From assembly GCA_022478985.1 (NCBI GenBank), contig JAKSZP010010628.1, positions 1-64,000 on the forward strand: a stretch of 64,000 nt of DNA. Direction: 5' to 3'. The notes below the pieces were generated by a model. It ran no database searches. It was given only the letters and a program-made list of their open reading frames with translations, and was not told the origin of the DNA. Positions 1-11,346 of this stretch are shown one piece after another (within the stretch, counting starts at the first letter, position 1; every line of letters starts with the position of its first letter). The stretch comes from Massospora cicadina. Lineage: Eukaryota > Entomophthoromycota > Entomophthoromycetes > Entomophthorales > Entomophthoraceae. The translations under genes were made by a program, and so were the position numbers.

Positions 1-740
1 ATGGGTGTAAAACGCCTTCCCTTATAAAAGGAGGGGCCTTGAAATCAGCCCTCTTCATCACACCCTGGTGCATAATGGGAGGATTGTTATCTCCCGCCTC
101 CACTCATTGGACAGACCCCCAATGCGGCCTCATCTCCTTGAACTCCTACCCCCACTGTGGAATGGAATCTCAAGGCGCTTTGGAAGAACATTACCCACCC
201 TGTTCTTTCAGAAAAATTGCCAAATACACTGTGGTGAGTTCTACACTGCTCATACAGGACAGGGATCAAACTGGTCCCACCTTCCAGCACAAAAGCTGCC
301 CGCAATGCGCAGAGCTGATAAACATGCACCTCCACCGCTTCTTTACTAGATCCCTCATAGCTATTTTCTGGAACAAGGTCCTCAAACTCCTGTGAGCAGA
401 ACCCTGGGTAGGGCACCCACTTCAGGACTTCATGTTCAACCTCTCACTTCCCAATTGCTCCCAGTCACTAAGGGTATTGGCATTTGGTATAATGATATGG
501 ACTATTCATAGCTCATATCTTTGCGCCACTTTTAACTCCACCCTGTGGATGCGCCCCATAAGATCACCCACTTTCAGGTTCATTTTGAGGTGGCCCTGAG
601 AGTATTTACCATGTCAGCATGGGCCAATTGGACAGTTCAAGTGGACATATGGCTCTGGCGAAACTTCCCTTCACTCTTTCTTAACACCTCCTCTTACCCC
701 TGCCTTTGCCTCAAGCTCTTAGGAGATCAGGCGTGATTAA
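1..740. other. GC-richer repeat remnant with TATA motif
   Basis: The first ~740 bases are richer in G+C than the AT-rich DNA that follows. A TATAAAAGGAGGGG motif lies at about 23-36. It resembles the TATA-plus-G-tract motif of LTRs further on (about 24916, 39180, 40985 and, on the minus strand, 51470). Short overlapping reading frames on both strands (39-395 and 87-416) show no motif I recognise. It may be the end of an LTR whose element lies outside the window. No terminal TG/CA or target duplication can be shown. Confidence 0.3.
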
Positions 741-2035
741 ATAAAAATCGGTGTATCCCCCCATTAAGTTGGGACCACCTAGTGCTAAAAAATTATCTTT
801 TGCACAGCTATTATGTGGCTGCAACTAGCACAATTGAATACCATTTTTAAAATCTCTATAAGCATCTTTAGTACCAATATATGACTCTATTCCTTGCTTG
901 CTGTTAGCTATTTAGATTTCTAATTGATTGCACTAACATCATCTAAATGCACAGTGAAAAGCTCATTAGGGTCAATAATGGTATGACCCTTTTTATATTC
1001 TAGTCATCAAATTGTATAAAAATGTTTTCTCATTCAACCTACTGCTTCAGGTTAGTTATTTGATATTTTTATGTGGTTGACCATTTACCAATATCAATTC
1101 TTTTACATTTTAATTCACCAAATTTTATACCATTTAAACAGTTATCATCCTCATAACATTTGTTAGATCTCAGTGTATTGCTGTTACTAAGGTTGTTCAG
1201 TTCATAATAAGGTTTGTCTGTCCCTAATGCTGGCTAGCTTTCCTAGACAAGGAATTACCAGTAGTATTTCCAGTAGAACCATGACACAACTTTATTAATC
1301 TAAGAAGTAAACCCTTTTATACCCTTTTTGATAGACTTTTCTAAACTTTCTTGAAGGGCTCCTCTAGTGAACTCAAGCCTTATCATGTACCAGAATGACA
1401 GTATCCTTATATGATACGTTGTCATGCCATACATTATTCTTAAAAAACATAGAGGGGTATAAACTTATATTCCAAACCATATAAACACTTTTTGACTATC
1501 TAACAGTTAAGAATCCTCTTAATATAGAAACCTCACTGGGTATAGATTCACAAAAAGTGAAGAGATAAGGTATAAACTATATCATTCAATTGCACTTTAA
1601 TCTTCCAATACTTAACCTTAACTGGTACCAGCAGCTTTTAGATCATAAAGTAAATCCTACTTCAACGTATATCATTTCCATAGCTCATATAGTTGGGCAT
1701 AGATCTCAAGCCAATTTGTAAAATCATAAATATTAGCTTTCTATAAAATAAAGAGTATTTCATAACAAAAAGGGTTTACTTGTGATACTACTAGAAAGTC
1801 TTAAAATCTTGTTCTTTTATTGTAACACTTTTATACAGCTGATTCAATTTGATTATCAATTTAAATAAATCTAGCACATCACAGTTCTATAGCTATTTAA
1901 ATTCTTTTTTACTTTGATGAGTTTATATATCCCCATCAACTATATAATCTAAATTACTGGACTAATAGCTATAAATAAATTTAGGGTAAGTTAAAATATG
2001 TTATAAAACTAATAATAGTGAAAAAAATATTATTC
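741..2035. other. AT-rich non-coding DNA, nothing recognised
   Basis: AT-rich sequence without an open frame of useful length, without a retroelement motif and without a clear repeat. It ends where retroposon copy A begins, near the CTTTCCACTTG sequence shared with copy B. Confidence 0.5.
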
Positions 2036-2112
2036 GGTTTTCTTTCCACTTGATCTCGCTTTGAGAAAATATTATTGAGAAAAAGCATTTAATTTTCCAC
2101 TGCCATCAGGCC

Positions 2113-3529
2113 ATGACCATTTTTCAAAACATGTTCATGGATCCACCGCCTGCTACTCCAATGTGGGGTAGCAGTGCTCCACCACCTAGCATTTTCCATT
2201 CTGTGGGCAAATGCATACACATGGGGTCAGATAGCTCACCATCATCTTCAGGCTATTTTGTCCCCCCATGGGACTTAGCACTCCATCTGGCATGCATCCA
2301 CCCTTCTCAACCCCATCATCTTGCCCTACCTCATTCCAACATCCAATTAGGCCTAAATGTTAACTATAGGCGTTTGTTCCCATATGCCAACAAGGCCATT
2401 ATCAAAGTAGTCACAGCTGCATTTTCACCAGCTGACTTTATCAATTTCCACCTATTTAAGAGCTATCATGATGTTGTCTTCCAAATGGAGGAGAATGCTG
2501 CAACAGCAGCTTTTACTCCAATATTTTACAAAAACACTCCTATCCCTACCACTATACTTGCCTTTCTTTAGACACCACATTGGTGGTGTCCTTTGCATCT
2601 CTCCCATCTCACCTACCAACCCATTTATTATATGATCAGTTAATGGTGGGGATTCTGGCATATGGGACACAGCCCAACCTTATCTTCACCATTCCTTATA
2701 AAGCAGAGAGTCTTGCTGCACCTTGCACCACTGCCACCATATCGCTCCTATCACCCTTCCATAGACCAACAAATTCCCCATGCTCATATCACCGTGGCGC
2801 CTGAACATTTCTTTTGGGCTAGGGTAGATAATGGTCACCAAATTTTTCCCCACAGTTTCAGACTCAACCATTTTCCTAAAATTCCTGCCCCAAGCTACTT
2901 CCTCTGATGTGTGGCTTCTGAGCTATATTTGGTGGTTTCTGAATGGAGCATTTTGTTGCTCCCTCCTGCTCAACATTCTTTTTTGATGGGCCAGAGTGAA
3001 AATCAGCCTCTACCAAACCTACTCACACTATTCCACCCAATTTTATCCACACCAATCAGAACTAGGCCTGGACCACCATCTAAACCCAAGCAGCCCATTC
3101 AACTTTTGCCCACCCAAAATATCCATCCACCATTCCTGTAAACCAAAGTCCATGGGAATTATTGGCTGAGATTGATAAATCAGGTAACATTGTCACCAAT
3201 GAGGACACTGGTGAACCTCTCAGCCCATTTGATTGCATTTGGGCTATATTTTACAATTCTGATTTTGACAAATTCCCATCCCCTAAGCAATTCACTCCTA
3301 AACCTAATGCCATCCCCTACCAAAGTGACCACCAGCTTGCCTTAGCAGTGGTAGCCTCACCCCATTGCCCAACCTTACAAAAAGTTGTGGCCCAATTTAT
3401 CTCTCAATTCCACCAGGGGCTAAACATAGTTGAGTTCCCCTTGATTACCCCAAAACAGCACAGGAGAAAATCACAAAATTGGCCACTGAAGCCAATAATG
3501 TGGTCATGCATGTGGCACAATTAGCAGAT
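2113..3529 (+). pseudogene. ORF1-like protein of copy A, 5' part
   Basis: The first frame (2113-2571) opens with a stretch containing PPPATPMWGSS and reaches FPYANKAIIK, followed by an RRM-like segment (SYHDVVFQMEENAATAA, beside KGYFHIGFPTKEDAAAA in copy B). A frameshift near 2571 moves the homologous reading (DTTLVVSFASLPSHLP) to the frame starting at 2580. The position of the copy B zinc knuckle is here FPHSFRLNH, so its cysteines are lost. The frame at 3162-3524 (IDKSGNIVTNEDTG) matches copy B VTKSGEIIPPPG. Reading stops at the E1 insertion and resumes at 9587. By analogy it would bind nucleic acid as a LINE ORF1 does; this is inference from architecture. It is non-functional: stops, frameshifts and an insertion. 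Confidence 0.6.
3525..3529. repeat. E1 target site duplication, left
   Basis: CAGAT directly before the 5' LTR, repeated at 9582-9586. Removing E1 and one CAGAT restores the reading of the surrounding ORF1-like gene. Confidence 0.9.
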
Positions 3530-4090
3530 TGTCACAGTTCCAATATGACTGGATGATAATCCTGGGATAGTTAGGGTGGTTTGAGAAGAATCCGCCAAAA
3601 TGAGATTAGTTACAATTATTCAAGTGCCTCAAGATGAGGCGATATTGAGTATAACAGGTTCATTATTGGATTGCCTCAAAATAAGACAATTGGGTAATGT
3701 TGACATTTGATGAATACAAATTAAATCGCCTACAATTTAGGTGATAGGGAACTAAAGAATTACTAGCCAAAATAAGGAGAATCGGTGGAACCAAATAGTC
3801 CAAGCAATGAGTGTGGTATTGTCTGAAGCCGCTGTATATGAGTGGGATGGGCGATTAAAAGTGGTTGTTGTTTTTGGATAAAATGAGCATGACAGAGAGG
3901 ATCCGTGGAGCTTATTATATTAAAATAAAGTATTATAGTGGGAGCAAGTGCCCCATATTTATTATATTTACGTTTTTTCTGTTGTTACCAAGGGCCACGA
4001 TTGTCATATTGTTGGTCCTATTGCTCAGTAGGCTAAACCCTGTGCAAACCCCTTATGGCGTATCTCAAGAGATTTCGCCAAATTATAACA
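3530..4090 (+). repeat. E1 5' LTR
   Basis: 561 bp, TG...CA, paired with 9019-9581. The two differ mostly by transitions, several as TG here against CA there (3554-3555 versus 9043-9044; 3808-3809 versus 9299-9300; 3843-3844 versus 9334-9335), as expected from deamination of an ancestral CG on opposite strands. The short frame 3865-4125 runs out of the LTR and is not a gene. Confidence 0.92.
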
Positions 4091-4091
4091 G

Positions 4092-4110
4092 TGGTGCTCA
4101 CTACAGGGGG
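4092..4110 (+). other. E1 primer binding site
   Basis: TGGTGCTCACTACAGGGGG begins two bases after the 5' LTR. It starts with TGG, the complement of a tRNA CCA end, and the rest would pair with a tRNA 3' end reading ...AGTGAGCACCA. The same 19 bases stand at the matching place of E4 (38711-38729, minus strand). Confidence 0.75.
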
Positions 4111-4199
4111 CCCATTGATCAGTAATAAAATAATAAAAACTCAGTCACCTGCTATGTCTCACCTAGGTTGCTTTGATAAGAAATCTGCATGACACAATA

Positions 4200-5052
4200 G
4201 GACCATTGCATATGAGGAGTTGAAACTTACATTGGACACTGTGCTCAAAAGACAAGATGAGCTGCTCCAGGAAGTCTGCTGTGCTAAGCTGCCGCCATTT
4301 GATCATGAAGGAAATATTCATGGGTTCTTTTGATAATTTGAGTTTGCAACTGAAGATGCCTCATACAGGCGCAGGGCAAAACTGTTGATCGCCACATTGG
4401 ATGTCAGAAGTGCTGATCAAGTTGTTTGTTACCTTTCAGACAATCTGTTACATACCAAGAAGTCAAGGAGACGGTGATACATTTTTTTGATGGAAAAGAA
4501 AAGATGTCACAGCGGAAAGCTGAGTTCCTGACCATTAGTTTCAACGAAATGAGACTCTCACCGCATTTGCTGAGCAGTTTATGGCAGAAGCACATGTGTT
4601 GATTAGGGCTGGGATTCTAGCTGAAGCTGATGTATGCATTACAATGGCCTCTGCAGTGAAGCCATATCCTGAGCTTTACAATGTCATGGCCTCATTGTTG
4701 AAGGACGATGTACCTCATTTAAACTTGTTCATTTTGTACATTGGTTAGCTGTAACTTTCCCTCCACCCAATATTGAGCATATTCACACTATTGCCGGGTC
4801 CCACCCTAGCCATGGGGAGGGAAGCAACCAGTTGATGCAGATCATGCCAAGCTACTTTTCACAGTTCAACTACCGCTTTGGCCCTAACTATGCTGATCAA
4901 CAGCAGGCAGTCTACCAATGTGGGTCTGGTTACACCAATCATCTTTGGAATAACTTTCCAAGTGGGCCAACTTATATTAAGCACAGATGTAGGCTCTATG
5001 GAGTAATTTGCTTTAATTGCGGTTGCACTGGGCACATGGGATGATGGTGCCC
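4200..5052 (+). pseudogene. E1 gag with CCHC zinc knuckle
   Basis: Capsid-like protein of a Ty3/gypsy element. The N-terminal part reads YEELKLTLDTVL...QDELLQEV and KLPPFDHEGNIHGFF, then RRRAKLLIATLD and VVCYLSDNLL, typical of the retrotransposon gag domain; several stops and frame changes lie between. A CX2CX4HX4C knuckle is at 5009-5050 (C 5009, C 5018, H 5033, C 5048) with a TGA in place of one residue between His and the last Cys. Gag would form the particle and bind the RNA. It is followed by the protease. Confidence 0.75.
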
Positions 5053-5553
5053 CTATTGACATATCCCTCGCATACAACAGGATCAAAGTTATCAGAGAAA
5101 AGTCAGAGCGGAGTAGAGATGGGACTCTTTACTTCTGTTATCTTGAAGTCATACGTCCTCCCTGAATCTATTGTATTGAAGGCAGTAGAAGCCTCCCAGT
5201 ATTATAATACATTCCTCTACCAACAGCCAGTTGGGGAAGTAAATGTGCTGACCCAAGCACAATTCAAAAATATGGCTGACACAGGGTTTCTGGAGCAGCC
5301 AAAGCCTCACACTCGCCAAATGTTTGACCAAAATCCGTCAGACCACCTAGAACCATTCATGGATACATTGTCTCTAAGAGAAATAGAGGTCCCCTTTCCA
5401 GTAGATGCTATTGTAACAGGATACCCTAAAGTCAGTGCGGGTATTATAGTTTTCCTGGAAAAACTTGAACTTCTGAATGTACACATAGTAAATAACTGGC
5501 ATTCATCTTACTCAGAGTGCACTTACTGTGATGTGGTGATAGCCAAAACCTGA
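5017..5553 (+). pseudogene. E1 gag-protease linker
   Basis: Open frame of 178 codons between the zinc knuckle and the protease. It has no catalytic motif. In this group of elements an acidic linker usually sits here. It ends at a TGA immediately before the protease motif, in the same frame. Confidence 0.45.
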
Positions 5554-5964
5554 GTACGAGCTATAATTGATATAGGCGCTCCTGTTAACATTGTCTCCAC
5601 TAAGTTGGTGGTGAAGTTGGCTTTAAAACCTGACATAGAACACAAGATGGTGTATGGGACCACGGTAATGGAAACCACGGTCTCTGAGGAAGCGTATAGC
5701 GCACTTCCTTTGCGGTTTGGATCCATTGTTATTATAGTACTGGCAGTAGTATTACCAAATAGCAACTATGATCTGCTGATTGAAACTGCTTTTATGCAAC
5801 ACTATGAGGCTGTCGTTGACATGATGGAAGAGACTCTAGCCATCCTGGGACAACGGATCCCCATCTATTTTACTTCCAGCGGAATTCCAGATGACCAAAT
5901 TCTCTCTAGTCAAATTAATATTGCCTATAGCGATGGTGTAGTACCTGTATATATTGATGGATGA
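5554..5964 (+). pseudogene. E1 aspartic protease
   Basis: Retropepsin-like region. The active-site motif is DIGA at 5569-5580, in RAIIDIGAPVNIVSTKL; the usual residue is Thr or Ser at position two, so Ile suggests a transition. The downstream block with EEAYSALPLRF and VVLPNSNYDLLIE is shared with the minus-strand element X (SYSTLPLKF, ILPNTHYNISSE) and with E4 and E6. It would cut the Gag-Pol polyprotein. It lies between gag and the reverse transcriptase in the normal order. Confidence 0.78.
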
Positions 5965-6350
5965 AGCGGAAGACCTGAATGCCCCCAAAAAAGACTTATG
6001 ATTACAAAGGGATTCTGTTAAAAGCTGCAAACGCTTTAACTATCCCTTCAGAGCATCAGGTCATAATTGGGACAGAGCTTGAAATTGATATACTGGGCGG
6101 TCTGTACGGAGAGGTTGTGGGGCCCTATCAACAATCATGACTTGAACCTTATGTGGCTCCTGGGTTACTTTTACCTGGGCAGGGGGAAGTAAAAGTGTTG
6201 GTAGCGAATCTACAGAGGGAGGTGATGAAGGTTCAGCGGCACCAAGTGGTGGCTTACCTACATTTGATCCCTATCGATGAGGTCCACCAGATACATGACT
6301 TTGGTTCTTGGGAAGATCTTGGCTTGCCCTTATAAACTACCTTTGGTGTA

Positions 6351-7300
6351 ATGACTGTGGTTCCTTGTGAGGCTCTAACTGGTCTATCAGAGGATCAGAA
6401 GGATAGGGTAATGGATCTGTTTGAAAAGTATCATTGCATCTTTGCAACTGATGATCATAACTTGGGTTGCGCTTGTGGGGTTGTGCATCAGGTGGACATG
6501 GGAGACCACCCCCTATCAGGTCATGGCCTATCCATCACTCAAAGGCAGCGGAGAAGTTGTCTCTGCAGAAATAAATACATTGGTGGAACAAGGAATGTTG
6601 GATCCATCAAAAAGTCCTTGGGCATCCCTAGTACTAATTGTCAAAAAGAAAGATGTCTCCAATTGAGTAGTAATTGATTATTGGAGGCTTAACAGCATTA
6701 CAAAAAAAGATTCGTACCTGCTTCCATGAATTGATGACACGTTAGATTGGTTAAATGGGGCCAAGTATTTCTCTGCTATGGATTTGATATTGGGGTACTG
6801 GAAGATTGAGTTGCCAGCGGTGGAACAAGAAAAGTGCGCTATAATCACCTCAAAAGGATTGTTCCAGACTACATGTATGCCACAGGGTTTGTGCAATGCT
6901 CCCACTATGTTCCAGCGGGCTATGGATACTATTGGGTGACCTAAAGCTTTCCTGCGTTCTTGTCTACCTTGACAATATCAATGTGTTTTGCAGATGTTCA
7001 CAGAGCAACCTGGACACCTATAGCAAGTGTTCCGCCACCTGGCTGATGCTAATATCAAGATTAAGCCCCGAAAGTGCCACTTTTTAAGGAACAATTGGAA
7101 TATCTCAGCTTTATGGTAGACTCCAAAGGGCTTAGCCCTCAACCAGCCAAGGTGGAAGCCATCCGCAAGATGAATCAGCCATTCAATAAGCGGGATATCC
7201 AGGTGTTTTTGGGGATAATCAGTTACTACCGGAGGTTCATTACCAACTTTTAGCTGCATTGGGGCTCCACTCTTTGAGCTACTTAAGAAAAACGCTGTCT
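6351..7300 (+). pseudogene. E1 reverse transcriptase
   Basis: Ty3/gypsy RT. It starts with a linker (ALTGLSEDQKDRVMDLFEKY), then INTLVEQGMLDPSKSPWASL and the fingers motif DYWRLNSIT, palm YFSAMDLILGYW, MPQGLCNAPTMFQRAMD, and the catalytic box YLDN at 6965-6976 in place of YxDD: the second Asp is Asn. The thumb follows as FLGIISYYRRF, the usual connection to RNase H. Stops occur after KKKDVSN, in YLLP.IDD and in G.PKAF, and the reading changes frame. The element is inactive. Confidence 0.85.
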
Positions 7301-7397
7301 TCAACTGGGCAGATCTATGTCAAACCGCTTTTGATGTATTACAAACCGCGTTAGCTAGCTCACCTGTTTTGCAATACCCCAATTTTTAAAAAAAAAT

Positions 7398-7760
7398 TTG
7401 CAAATGGACACTTCACTTTCTGCTGTAGGGGCTGTGTTATCCCAAAAGGATGATGTCAATGTGGAGCACCCCATTGCATATTGTAGCTTCAGTTTAAATG
7501 GACCTGAACAGAATTACACTGTGACTGATTGGGAGTGTTTAGCAGTAATATATGCATATAAGCAATTCCAGGTCTACCTTCACAGGGTAAAATACAAATG
7601 GTAACAGATCATGCCTCCTTGCACTGGCTACAGAATCTGCAGGAACCTGAAGGGCGGCTTGCACGATGGGCTTTGAAGCTCCAAGCATATGATTTTGAGA
7701 TCATGCATTGACCTGGGGAAAAGCATCAGAATGCAGACTGTCTTTCTCAATTACCCATGA
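7398..7760 (+). pseudogene. E1 RNase H
   Basis: RNase H domain after the RT connection. It shows MDTSLSAVGAVLSQ (first Asp), EHPIAYCSFSLN, NYTVTDWECLAVIYAYKQFQVYL (catalytic Glu) and, after a frame change, VTDHASLHWLQNL (Asp), ending in YDFEIMH.PGEKHQNADCLSQLP. The last block is the usual Ty3/gypsy RNase H end before integrase. Confidence 0.8.
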
Positions 7761-7904
7761 TCACCATTACAGCATATGTGGCCAACATAATGTACAAAAA
7801 GATGATTGTGGGCAAATATCAAGATGAGCCGCTGCCTGTGATCAAAGTGTTAGATGGGCTTTGGCAGGATACCTTCTTGCGCAATGGGGAATTATATAAG
7901 CAGA

Positions 7905-8972
7905 TTAGGGAATCAACGCTGAGTTTCCCAAAACCCTCTGCCCAGCCTGCGATAAGTATGGATGCCCATAAAGCGGTAGGTCATGGATGGGTGAAAAAAG
8001 ATGCTGGAGTTCTTGTAACCCCACTATTATTGGGAGAGTTTGCACTACGATGTACTTGAGATGGTTGGTTATTACCATCAGTGCCAAGTGGAGAAACTAT
8101 ACCACTGGAAGACCATCCACCAGCTAGTTAAGCCTCAGTTCACATGGCATACAGTTTTGTTAGACATGATGTGGCCACTGCCAATTGGCGCAAACCACTC
8201 CAAATATATAATAGTAGTCATTGACCATTTGACAAGATGGGTGGAAGTGAGGGCTATCAAGGATTTGGGGGCTGTCACTACCACCAAGTTCATTCTGGAG
8301 TGCGTCATACAGCGCCATGGTTGTCTGCAATTTATTCTAATGGACAACGGAACCAATTTCACATCACATATATTGGCCAAGTTGAATGAGCTCATGGCAA
8401 TCCGCGGGGACTTAACTACCCCCTACCACCCTGAATCTAATGGTATGGTGAAACGGGTTAATGGGGCTTTGGTAAATATTCTACACAAGCTTGTAAATGA
8501 GCAGCCATCAGACTGGAGCACCTTTTTATCCACAGCTGTCTTCATGTACAATATCAGTTACCACTTAGCAACCAGTAAGAGCCCATTCCAATTGCTTTAT
8601 GGATGACATCCAGCACTACCTGCATTGCTTTACTCCTGCATAGAGGATAGTAGTGGAGTCGAGCCCCACTGCTATTTGTCTACCTTAATGAATACACTGA
8701 TTAAGCTCCAAACCAAGGAATATTCTACTAGTCTTGCCAAGAAAATTTGGGATCATGCAGTTGACCAATATAGATGCAGCAGTCTTTCACAGTTTGGGGT
8801 AGGGGAATTGGTCCTGTTTTATGACCAACATGAGTTCAGAAGAAGGAACAAGCTTGCCAGCATATGGAGCAGACCATTCAAGATCATTGAGAAAACTGAA
8901 GCTGATGCCTACACCATTAAGGAACCTGCGGGGGATCAAATTATTAACTGGGTACATGTGAAGTTCCTTTGA
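7905..8972 (+). pseudogene. E1 integrase
   Basis: Integrase in three parts. The N-terminal zinc part is decayed (AHKAVGHGW...). The core has D1 in LLDMMWPL (codon 8163), D2 in LMDNGTNFTS (codon 8343) and, at the D-35-E distance, AAA (Lys) at 8451-8453 in GMVKRVN where Glu is expected. The C-terminal GPY/F-like part reads GVGELVLFYDQHEF, LASIWSRPFKII and INWVHVKFL. A stop after LLYG separates core and tail. The Glu to Lys change alone would abolish strand transfer. No chromodomain follows; the PPT does. Confidence 0.86.
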
Positions 8973-9004
8973 CCATACAAACAATAATATTCTTATTGTC
9001 CAGT

Positions 9005-9018
9005 CAAGGAGGGGGTAA
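9005..9018 (+). other. E1 polypurine tract
   Basis: CAAGGAGGGGGTAA directly before the TG of the 3' LTR: the primer for plus-strand DNA synthesis. Confidence 0.8.
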
Positions 9019-9581
9019 TGTCACAATTCCAATATGACTGGACAATAATCCTGGGATAGTTAGGGTGGTTTGAGATGAATCTTCCAAAATAAGATTAGTT
9101 ATGATTATTTGAGTGCCTCAAGATGAGGTGATATTGGGATATAACAGGTTAATTATTGGATTGCCTCAAAAAAAGGTGATTGGGTGATGTTGAAATTCGA
9201 TGAATACAAATTAAATAGCCTACAATTTAGGCAATAGGGAACTAAAGAATAACTAGCCAAAATAAGGAGAAATTGGTGGAACCAAATAGTCCAAGCAACA
9301 AGCGTGGTACTATCTGAAGCTGCTGTATATGAGCAGGATGGGCGATTAAGAGTGGTTGTTGTTTTTAGGATAAAGTGAGCAAGACAGAGAGGATCTGCAG
9401 AGTTTATTATATTAAAATAAAGTATTATAGTGGGAGCAGGTGCCCCATAGTTATTATATTAACATTTATTCTGTTGTTACCAAGAGCTACAATTGTCATA
9501 TCATTGGTCCTATTGCTTAGTGGGCTAAACCCTGTGCAAACCCCTTATGGTGTATCTCAAGGATTCTGCCAAATTATAACA
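9019..9581 (+). repeat. E1 3' LTR
   Basis: 563 bp, the partner of 3530-4090, starting TGTCACAATTCC and ending TTATAACA. Flanked by the PPT on the left and CAGAT on the right. Confidence 0.92.
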
Positions 9582-9586
9582 CAGAT
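9582..9586. repeat. E1 target site duplication, right
   Basis: CAGAT directly after the 3' LTR, identical to 3525-3529. Confidence 0.9.
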
Positions 9587-9876
9587 TTTGACCCATCTGC
9601 AAAATTTACCTGATAAAGTCTCATCAAATTTTCCCAACTTTCCAAAGTCCACATTCAAACTGAACACAACATCATGAAATTTGTTGAAGCTGTCTACCAA
9701 GCTGATCTTGAGGAAGGTAACAAAGTTTCTACCACCTACACCCCCACCATGCTGATGCCCCCACACTCTGGCTCTCCACTTTTGTCCATTTCTACAATTC
9801 CAATATGGATGACCAGTTGAATATGTCTGTAGAAGCGCTGCCTGACCCTCCCTCACCCTCTGCCATGGTGGTTTAG
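9587..9876 (+). pseudogene. ORF1-like protein of copy A, 3' part
   Basis: The reading joins the 5' part across the E1 target site: ...HVAQLAD before E1 continues as FDPSAKFT after it, like HVAELADFPQPHA in copy B. It then holds an NIMKFVEAVYQADLEEGN segment (copy B: HHVAELIEALIQAQIVN), the segment FYNSNMDDQ (copy B: LYNAELDDD) and an acidic/Pro-rich tail ending at TAG 9874-9876. At least one stop and one frameshift lie inside. A 130-bp AT-rich 3' UTR follows to the AAATAAA end. Confidence 0.55.
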
Positions 9877-10794
9877 CATTATTCCACTCCCTGCCTGGTT
9901 AAAATTTTATTTTGTTTAAGTTTTGATCCATTTGATTCTTTTGTTCAGTTCTTTTGCTCATTAAGTATTGGTAATGTCTGTCCCCTAGTCAGCATATCTC
10001 AAATAAAGTTTACTTAAAAAGTTATTTATCATTGCAATTAAAATTCAAGTAGTTCTAAAATATCAGCCTAGACCATACCTTTACAATCATAATAAAATAT
10101 ATAAATAATAGTTAAAAATTACTGTTATTTTAAAATGAAACCATTGTAGGGCATCTAAATTAATAAAGTCACAAGTTAATCCTAGATCATATCTTCTTAT
10201 AAGGATAAAATAAAACTACCTTTGCCCAATAAATGATTATAATTATAAGCAATTCATGGATAAAAAGTAGGTTCTTTTAAAGCAGTTATCTCAAACTAAA
10301 ATTTACTGTTAGAATAGAAACTGAGGGAGAGAAAGCCTAAAAAATTTATTCAAGAGCTGTTTGAAAGATACCCTTGTTTTTGAGTTATATAGTGAACAGC
10401 TACTTTTGAGAGATGCACGTCATGGAACTCATCACACAGTCTCAAATATAGTTAGTGAACAATATAAATTTAATACTTTGACTCAGATAAGTATTTATCT
10501 TTTTTAGTACTAGATGGTGATAAGTATTTATCTTACAAACTTCAACACTTTGGAGAACAGATCTATGCAGAGTTATCATATGTGCTGAAGTAGATAGCTG
10601 GAATGCTCCCCAAAAAAGGTACCGATTAGTTAATAACAGTTGAGATCTGTTTAGGGCAAGACTGCAATTGAATCATATATTTATTAAAAGTTTTAAAAGT
10701 GATTTCACTTTTATTATAAAGATTTTCTATATTCTAAAGACAACTTCTTCTCAATGGAAAGCTTTTATTGAGACCAGTTATTTCCTTTTCAGCA

Positions 10795-11346
10795 GCACCT
10801 AAAGTTTTTTAACCCATATATAATAAATTTATCTCATATAGAACACCCTTCTTTGTGTAAAACTATATAACAGGAGCATGACAACTAGTTGTAAGTGCAA
10901 TAATAAAATAATTGCTAAAATCAACTTAGGTGGCCATCTTTTTCACTACTCTTGGTACTTTTCAATCTCTTACTCTACTTATTTGTAATAGCTTGAGCAT
11001 CTGGCTCTATAAAAATCACCTTGATACTTGTCCTTTTTGCTGTTCAAAGGTTCCACAAGAGTCAATTATTAGTATTCACTATGACTGGAACCTTTGAACA
11101 GCAAAAGGATAAGTATCAATGCATTATTTATCAAACCAGAAGCTCAAGCTATTATAAGTAAGAATAGTAACAGTTTAAAAAGTATCGAGAGTTGTGAAAA
11201 AGATAGCACTCAAGTTGATTTTTGGTAATTTTTTATTACACTTACAACTAGTCACCATGGCTCCTGTTATATAGTTTGATGCAAAGAGGGGTGATCTGTA
11301 CAGGATGAGTTCATCATATTTGGGCTCAACAGAAAGATTAGTGGCA
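10795..11346. repeat. Large imperfect inverted repeat (foldback)
   Basis: Two arms of about 260 bp around a 30-nt loop (11056-11085). The inner stem is perfect: TGTTCAAAGGTTCCA at 11041-11055 against its complement at 11086-11100. Further out, ACTATATAACAGGAGC matches GCTCCTGTTATATAG, ACAACTAGTTGTAAGTG matches CACTTACAACTAGT, and the arms stay alignable to about 10811-10815 versus 11322-11330. No coding sequence is present. It could be a foldback MITE or an inverted duplication. Confidence 0.8.

Larger units (their letters stand above)
3530..9581 (+). mobile_element. Ty3/gypsy retrotransposon E1
   Basis: Complete, non-functional LTR retrotransposon of 6052 bp. The LTRs (3530-4090 and 9019-9581) start TGTCAC and end TTATAACA. 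The five bases CAGAT occur directly before and after. Order inside: primer binding site, gag with CCHC knuckle, protease, reverse transcriptase, RNase H, integrase. This is the Ty3/gypsy order. There is no chromodomain after the integrase. All frames carry stops (mostly TGA or TAG) and frameshifts. It lies in the ORF1-like gene of retroposon copy A. Sequence motifs place E4, X, Y and E6 in the same group (protease RAIIDIGAP-like, RT YLDDINVF-like). Confidence 0.93.
2036..10007 (+). mobile_element. ORF1-only retroposon, copy A (split by E1)
   Basis: A sequence present at two places in the window, here and at 17107-24646. Both copies start at a shared TTTCTTTCCACTTG block and end in an AAATAAA tail. 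Without the inserted Ty3/gypsy element E1 this copy is about 1.9 kb, and it encodes one decayed protein. The protein has an N-terminal Pro/Ser-rich part, an RRM-like segment, a degraded zinc-knuckle position and a C-terminal part ending in a Pro-rich tail. No reverse transcriptase follows. The layout recalls gag/ORF1 of non-LTR retrotransposons without ORF2. Copy B has an 18-bp target duplication; here I see no clean duplication, so both ends are good to about 10 bp. Confidence 0.65.

Noticed and set aside
39..736. Open frames of 60-118 codons at the left edge as host genes.
   Set aside because: They overlap on both strands, have no motif, and the region carries an LTR-like TATA/G-tract motif.
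2036..10020. Target duplication of copy A (AAAAAATATTATTC / AAAAAGTTATTTATC).
   Set aside because: The match needs gaps and is in low-complexity DNA; not reliable.
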